Shown piece after piece: positions 30,656 through 34,694 of a DNA stretch of 34,694 bases; within the stretch, counting starts at the first letter, position 1, and every line of letters begins with the position of its first letter. Origin of the DNA: Chloroflexota bacterium (GTDB lineage Bacteria; Chloroflexota; Anaerolineae; Anaerolineales; UBA4823). The notes beneath the pieces are model-generated. The model was not told the origin of the DNA, made no database searches, and was given only the letters and a program-made list of their open reading frames with translations. The stretch lies in contig JAJUJL010000035.1 in NCBI GenBank assembly GCA_029265355.1, forward strand, positions 1 to 34,694, read 5' to 3'. A program made the translations under genes and the position numbers.

Positions 30656-32560
30656 TCAATTCAACCGTTTTTCCAAGATCTCAGCAATATCAACAACTTC
30701 CAATTTTTCACCCAATCCCTTTGACCGCACCGCATCGTCGAACATCAGTAAGCAATAGGGACAGGCAGTTGCGATCGTGCTGGCGTTAGTCTCCAGCGCC
30801 TGTTCCAGGCGGCGGTGATTGATGCGCGTGTTGGGATTGGTCTCCATCCACATCTGCCCACCTCCGCCGCCGCAGCAGAAGCTGCCTTCGCCGTGTTTTT
30901 GCATCTCGACCAAATGGACGTCGGCATTTTCGAGCACCTGGCGTGGCTGGCGATAAACCTGGTTATAGCGACCCAGATAGCACGAGTCGTGGTAAACAAC
31001 CGGTTGAGCGCCGTTTGGCGAAACAACTGGCAAGGCGGCAGCATGCTCCGCCAGGTATTCTGTGTAATGCTGGATAGCCAGATTTGCCCCAAACTGCCGG
31101 TATTCGTTCTTCAGCGTGTTGTAGCAGTGTGGGCATTGAGTGACGATGCGCTTGTAGGAAACTTTCGAAAGCGTCTCGATATTCTGCCGGGCGAATTCCT
31201 GGAAGAGCGCTTCGTGTCCCAGGCGACGGGCGCATTCGCCACAGCACATCTCGTCCAACCCCAATACAGCCACATCGGCGCCGATTGTTCTCAGGAGATG
31301 CACAAAGGCGCGGGCCGATTTTTTATTGCGCTCATCGAAAGTTGCGGCGCAGCCCATGAAAAACAATACATCGGTCGATTCTCCGGGGGCCAGCTCGCGC
31401 AGTTGCAGCTCCTCGATCCAGGCCAATCGCTCATCAGCAGGAATGCCCCAAGGGTTTCCCTGGCGCTCCATGTTGCGCAGCATGTCGGCGACGCTCTTGG
31501 GCAGCCTGCCGGTGGTCAACACCCGGTAGCGGCGCATGTCGACGATCTCGTCGATGGCATTCACAAAAGCTGGGCAGCTTGCCTGGCAGGCGCCGCAGGT
31601 GGTGCACGACCAGATCGCTTCCTCGGGAACGTGCTCATCGAGCAGGTGTTCGGCTTTGCCGTTGGGCTTCCCCAGGGAATCCAGCATGGCCTGGCGCAGC
31701 GACTGCACCAGGAGTCGCGGGGTGAAGGGCATGCCGCTGGCGGCTGCTGGACAGGCCTCTTCACAGCGCCCGCAGCGCACGCAGGCGTCAAACGACAGCA
31801 GCTGGCGCGGGGTGAATTCAGAGACCTTGCCCACGCCAAGCAGCTCGGCCTCGTCGATATTTTCGATTGGCTGCAGTTCGCCCGCTTTGCGCCGCTCGCG
31901 CAAGAGCACGTTCAGCGGCGTGAAAACCAGGTGGCGCAACTTGGTGAATGGGATGCTGCCCACCAGTGTCAGCGCCAGGGCGGCATGCCCCCAGAAGAAC
32001 CAGTCGTGAGCGGCGGTAGCCCATTCTGGCGTCACTCCCAATGCCTGCAACCCTGCGGCCAGGCTCGAGCCAACCGGCGACCAGGCGCTCCAGGGAGGAG
32101 TTGTGGCAACCAGGCGCAGGCTCTCCAGCGTGAAGCCTGCCAGCGGGATCAACGCCAACAGGGCCAACGCAGCCAGGTCGTCCCAGCGCGTTTCCAGCGT
32201 TTTGGGACGTTGCACCAGCCGGCGGAAGAGCGCCAGCGACACCCCCAGGAGAATAGCTACTCCAGCCATGTCCATCGCCAATTCGAAGGCCAGGTACAGC
32301 CCGCCGCGCGGGAAAGGCAGCTCGACGAACGGGATAAAAAGTTGCATCTGCATCAGGTTGATCGCTGTACCCAGCACCTGCAGGGTCACTCCCCAGAAGA
32401 TCAAGGCGTGCATCAGCCCTGGATAGAGCTTTTTATAGGTGCGCAGTTGCAGGACGGCGTTGGCGAGAAAATCCGACAGGTAACTAAAAAACTTGCGCCA
32501 CCGCGCTGGGTCTTTCAATGCCTGGGTGAAGCTGTTGAGCGGTATCGATCTGGCGGTCAC
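30656..32560 (-). CDS. HdrD-like iron-sulfur oxidoreductase with nitrate-reductase-gamma-like membrane domain
   Basis: 634 residues. GTG start at 32560 overlapping the Rieske stop (GTGA) with GGAGG eight bases upstream; a longer opening to 32740 lies inside the Rieske gene. Residues about 45-205 form five membrane helices with candidate heme histidines (H51, H185, H192). Two [4Fe-4S] motifs at 260-271 (CVRCGRCEEACP) and 319-330 (CTTCGACQASCP), then two CCG domains: one with MCCGECARRLG and CPHCYNT, one with SCYLGRYN, FCCGGGGGQMW and CPYCLLM. The fusion resembles Dsr/Qmo/EMO-type menaquinone oxidoreductases. It should link cytosolic electrons to the quinone pool. Confidence 0.9.
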   Translation of the reverse strand: MTARSIPLNSFTQALKDPARWRKFFSYLSDFLANAVLQLRTYKKLYPGLMHALIFWGVTLQVLGTAINLMQMQLFIPFVELPFPRGGLYLAFELAMDMAGVAILLGVSLALFRRLVQRPKTLETRWDDLAALALLALIPLAGFTLESLRLVATTPPWSAWSPVGSSLAAGLQALGVTPEWATAAHDWFFWGHAALALTLVGSIPFTKLRHLVFTPLNVLLRERRKAGELQPIENIDEAELLGVGKVSEFTPRQLLSFDACVRCGRCEEACPAAASGMPFTPRLLVQSLRQAMLDSLGKPNGKAEHLLDEHVPEEAIWSCTTCGACQASCPAFVNAIDEIVDMRRYRVLTTGRLPKSVADMLRNMERQGNPWGIPADERLAWIEELQLRELAPGESTDVLFFMGCAATFDERNKKSARAFVHLLRTIGADVAVLGLDEMCCGECARRLGHEALFQEFARQNIETLSKVSYKRIVTQCPHCYNTLKNEYRQFGANLAIQHYTEYLAEHAAALPVVSPNGAQPVVYHDSCYLGRYNQVYRQPRQVLENADVHLVEMQKHGEGSFCCGGGGGQMWMETNPNTRINHRRLEQALETNASTIATACPYCLLMFDDAVRSKGLGEKLEVVDIAEILEKRLN

Positions 32561-32991
32561 AGCGTACCTCCGACGTAGATTTGCCCACCCACCACCTCCA
32601 CCGCTAAGCCGGTCAGCGGCTCCGGAGGTGGACCTGAGATGACCGCGCCATCTGCCGGGTTGAAGTACCCTTCGTGGCAGGGGCAAACGATCTGCCCAAG
32701 CGCTGGATCCCATTTCACGATGCAGGCGAAATGCGTGCACACCGCCGAGTAAGCCCGCAACCCATCTGGTGTATGGATGATCAATGCCGGGTAGCGCCCA
32801 AAACGCACCGTCTTGCTCTGCCCTACCGGCAGATCGTCTTTCGCACCGACCAGCACTGGTTCGGAGGGAATCTCCTCCAGCCTGGCCGGGAAGAAATAAG
32901 CCAGGACGGGGCCGAGGATGGCGACTGCCCCAACGGCGGACAGGAGGCGTTTGACAAGCGCTAGAAATTGTTGGCGGGTGATGTTTGTCAT
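32557..32991 (-). CDS. Rieske [2Fe-2S] protein
   Basis: 144 residues from the ATG at 32991; two bases separate it from the subunit IV stop. Residues 10-34 are an N-terminal membrane anchor, then a Rieske fold. Cluster ligands: C85, H87 (CTHFAC) and C103, H106 (CPCHEGYF); C90 and C105 can form the disulfide. PPPEPLTGLAVEVVGGQIYVGG completes the domain. It carries electrons from quinol at the outer side of the membrane in the bc complex. Confidence 0.95.
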   Translation of the reverse strand: MTNITRQQFLALVKRLLSAVGAVAILGPVLAYFFPARLEEIPSEPVLVGAKDDLPVGQSKTVRFGRYPALIIHTPDGLRAYSAVCTHFACIVKWDPALGQIVCPCHEGYFNPADGAVISGPPPEPLTGLAVEVVGGQIYVGGTL

Positions 32992-32993
32992 GG

Positions 32994-33398
32994 CTAGGAG
33001 ACCTCTCCCCAAATGGTCAATGCGATCAAAGCGATCATCCCAACAGCGACCACGATGAAGCGAATGCGTTGGACTTTTTTGGAGGTTTCGGGCTTGCGAT
33101 CGATGAAAGGCCATAGAAGCACCAGCAGTACCAATATCACCGGCAGCACCGCCCCCGCTGTTTTTGGAATGTACTTGAGAAGCTGGTACAGCGCCAGGAA
33201 ATACCATTCTGGCTTGACATGGGTGGGCGTGTTCATCGGGTCTGCAGGTTCGCCCAGGCCCAGCGGAAAGATCAGGCCCAGGATGCCGATCAGCAACACA
33301 ATGGCCGTGATGCCGATCACTACCCTGACCTCCGAGCGCACATGGTCTGGATAAAAGGGAATGCTGTCGAATTTCTCTTTGGATTTGTTCACATTCAT
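32994..33398 (-). CDS. Cytochrome b subunit IV (PetD-like)
   Basis: 134 residues, three membrane helices (about 25-47, 80-102, 112-131). The quinol-site PEWY motif is at 63-66 in NTPTHVKPEWYFLALYQLL. It supplies the C-terminal half of cytochrome b in split b6/IV complexes. It follows the cytochrome b6 gene by 76 bases and precedes Rieske by two. ATG start after the cytochrome gene; the gap holds no recognised gene. Confidence 0.95.
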   Translation of the reverse strand: MNVNKSKEKFDSIPFYPDHVRSEVRVVIGITAIVLLIGILGLIFPLGLGEPADPMNTPTHVKPEWYFLALYQLLKYIPKTAGAVLPVILVLLVLLWPFIDRKPETSKKVQRIRFIVVAVGMIALIALTIWGEVS

Positions 33399-33474
33399 CT
33401 CGGATGCTCCCGTCCGGTTTACGGATCAAATGCTATAGCTAATGAAGCCTGGGCGGCGCGGATGAGCGCCTGGC

Positions 33475-34491
33475 TCACAATGGCTGGGCAATTCCGGTCC
33501 GACGGATCATAAGAAAATGCATCCCCATCATCGCCAGGGTGGTGATGGGCAGGATAATGATATGCAGGGCGTAGAAACGGCTCAGGGTCTGGGCGGTCAC
33601 ATCCCAGCCCACGCGCAGGAAGATCAGCGCCGGGTTGCCAATGACCGGGATGCTGCCGGCGATCTCCGTGCCGACGGTGGTTGCCCAAAAAGCCCGCTGA
33701 TCCCAAGGCAGCAGGTAACCGGTGAAGCCAAAAGCCAGGGTAACCACCAGCAGAACCACACCGCTCACCCAATGCAGCTCGCGCGGCGCTTTGAAGGCGC
33801 CCATGATGAATACCCTCAGCATGTGGGCGGTGCACATGACGATCATGCCGTTGGCTGCCCAGCTATGGATCGCCCGCACACCCGCGCCGAAACGCACAGA
33901 AGTTTCGATGTATCGGATGCTGGCATAAGCCGCCTCGGGCGTGGGCTGGTAATAGAATGCCAGCATGATGCCGGTGGTGGCCTGGACGACGAATAAAAAG
34001 GCGGTTATTCCCCCCAGGCAATACCACCAGCGCAGGGCGTAGTTGGGCACAGGTTTGCTCAAGATTTTTGACAGAGGCTCAGACACCTGGTAGCGCTCGT
34101 CGATCCATCCAGCAATACGGGTTGAGAAAGGCACCCATGGGGAACGGGTGCGCCAGATGCTGGCGCTGCGGTACACGCCGAATGCGAAGATCATGCCAAA
34201 CGTGCCGAACAGCAACCAGCGCGCCAGCGGCGTCCAGATGCCTTTGTTCTCGCCTGAGATGTGGCAGTGCAGGCAGGGATCTTGCTTGGGCGCTGGCGGA
34301 GGCGGTACCGCCCCTGTTTCGGATGAGTTGATCGCAGCGCGGGCTGCCTGCCAGTTGGGCGAATCCAAGGGCTCAGGCTGCGCCATGGGAGAGGCGGTTG
34401 CCTGCACATGTTCGTAAGCCACAGCGGCGGCGATGGTGATCAAGATCAAGCCGAGCAAGAGCAGGGTGCGTTTTGGGGAAATGATGGGCAT
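33475..34491 (-). CDS. Cytochrome b6-type subunit with fused N-terminal CxxCH segment
   Basis: 338 residues from 34491 (MPIISPKRT), with GGAGG seven bases upstream. Residues 8-25 are a hydrophobic anchor; 73-77 are CLHCH, a possible c-heme site; 88-110 another helix. The rest is cytochrome b6: heme-b histidines H209/H223 and H310/H325 (spacings 14 and 15, as in b6 rather than bc1), GYLLPWDQRAFWATTV near 258-273. A CxxCH fused before a b6 domain is unusual and may replace a separate cytochrome c or receive electrons from it. First gene of the operon; its promoter would be in the poor-quality right edge. Confidence 0.92.
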   Translation of the reverse strand: MPIISPKRTLLLLGLILITIAAAVAYEHVQATASPMAQPEPLDSPNWQAARAAINSSETGAVPPPPAPKQDPCLHCHISGENKGIWTPLARWLLFGTFGMIFAFGVYRSASIWRTRSPWVPFSTRIAGWIDERYQVSEPLSKILSKPVPNYALRWWYCLGGITAFLFVVQATTGIMLAFYYQPTPEAAYASIRYIETSVRFGAGVRAIHSWAANGMIVMCTAHMLRVFIMGAFKAPRELHWVSGVVLLVVTLAFGFTGYLLPWDQRAFWATTVGTEIAGSIPVIGNPALIFLRVGWDVTAQTLSRFYALHIIILPITTLAMMGMHFLMIRRTGIAQPL

Positions 34492-34530
34492 TGACTCGCC
34501 TCCAATGTGATCAGGAGAAAAGGGCTGCAC

Positions 34531-34694
34531 AAGAGTAATTACGCAGTTAGCTGCAGGGTATGCTCCCTGGCCTCTGGTACCGCGTAACTTATCGTATCTA
34601 TCCGAAAATTATTGGGGTGTGGGTGTGTTGGGGGGGGGTTGGGCGCCACAAACCCACCAAACACGAAAATTAGGTTGTGTGTTTTTTAAAAAAA
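34531..34694. other. Right edge, low-complexity and probably unreliable
   Basis: About 34610-34694 consists of G/T runs, including GGGGGGGGG and a final TTTTTTAAAAAAA, unlike the rest of the window. It may be a sequencing or assembly artefact at a contig end. Nothing is annotated there; the operon promoter may be hidden in 34531-34610. Confidence 0.5.

Noticed and set aside
30815-32578. Long plus-strand open frame of 587 codons
   Set aside because: Lies antisense to the HdrD-like gene, which has clear motifs; the opposite frame shows no family pattern and arises from high-GC codon bias.
32557-33429. N-terminal extension of the Rieske gene to 33429
   Set aside because: It overlaps subunit IV in another frame and has no family similarity; the anchored form from 32991 fits the family length.
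34610-34694. G/T-rich tail as a telomere-like or regulatory element
   Set aside because: More likely a low-quality contig end than biology.
1-34694. tRNA, rRNA, CRISPR arrays, transposases or prophage genes
   Set aside because: Both strands were read for cloverleaf-like CCA regions, regular direct repeats and transposase motifs; none was convincing.

Overview
The window reads as a high-GC chromosomal fragment of an Anaerolineae-like member of the Chloroflexota, probably a metagenome contig. This is inference from gene content, with no rRNA or single-copy marker seen. The clues are two BTAD/SARP regulators fused to STAND ATPase and TPR regions, a MalT-type LuxR regulator, secreted proteins with Thr/Pro-rich linkers, an NBR1-type Ig lipoprotein, a giant RHS/NHL surface protein, and a b6-type cytochrome complex beside HdrD- and FrhB-like iron-sulfur proteins. 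Coding density is high. No tRNA, rRNA, CRISPR array, transposase or phage gene was found. The extreme right end (about 34610-34694) looks like low-quality contig edge.

Left part (1-19905), regulators and their neighbours. A truncated secreted CxxCH protein lies at the left edge. Three large STAND-type regulators follow, each divergent from a putative target: SARP 1 (1040-4489) faces a small ParB-like-fold gene (4660-5127); SARP 2 (13147-16236) faces a 74-aa gene overlapping the 2057-aa RHS/NHL protein (6644-12817); the LuxR regulator (17236-19905) faces an Ig-domain lipoprotein (16334-17035). Both SARP target promoters carry short direct repeats with a period of about 11 bp just upstream of the -10, the layout known for Streptomyces SARP operators. 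Between them lie a 74-aa protein and a coiled-coil membrane protein.

Middle part (19990-22731). A perfect 26-bp palindrome and a promoter motif shared with the ParB-like gene precede a tight four-gene operon: a 78-aa protein, a flavodoxin with a twin-arginine signal and a second internal start, and two overlapping 292-aa paralogous multi-pass membrane proteins. This is the best candidate here for an undescribed system, perhaps envelope redox chemistry.

Centre-right (22733-29576). A minus-strand run of small stress/detoxification-type genes (GyrI-like, HhH, two PhnB-like VOC proteins, YCII, a MoaD/ThiS-like protein coupled to a BNR beta-propeller, DinB-like) contains two copies of a 115-bp structured repeat and a 93-bp nested hairpin. 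Plus-strand genes follow for a potassium channel, an NADP-F420 reductase-like protein and a small membrane protein, then a degenerate palindromic repeat.

Right part (29605-34491). One minus-strand operon encodes a cytochrome b6 with a fused N-terminal CxxCH segment, a subunit IV, a Rieske protein, an HdrD-like iron-sulfur protein with a membrane cytochrome-type domain, and an FrhB/FdhB-like iron-sulfur protein. Together they suggest a quinone-linked respiratory module joining a soluble electron donor to a cytochrome bc-type complex.
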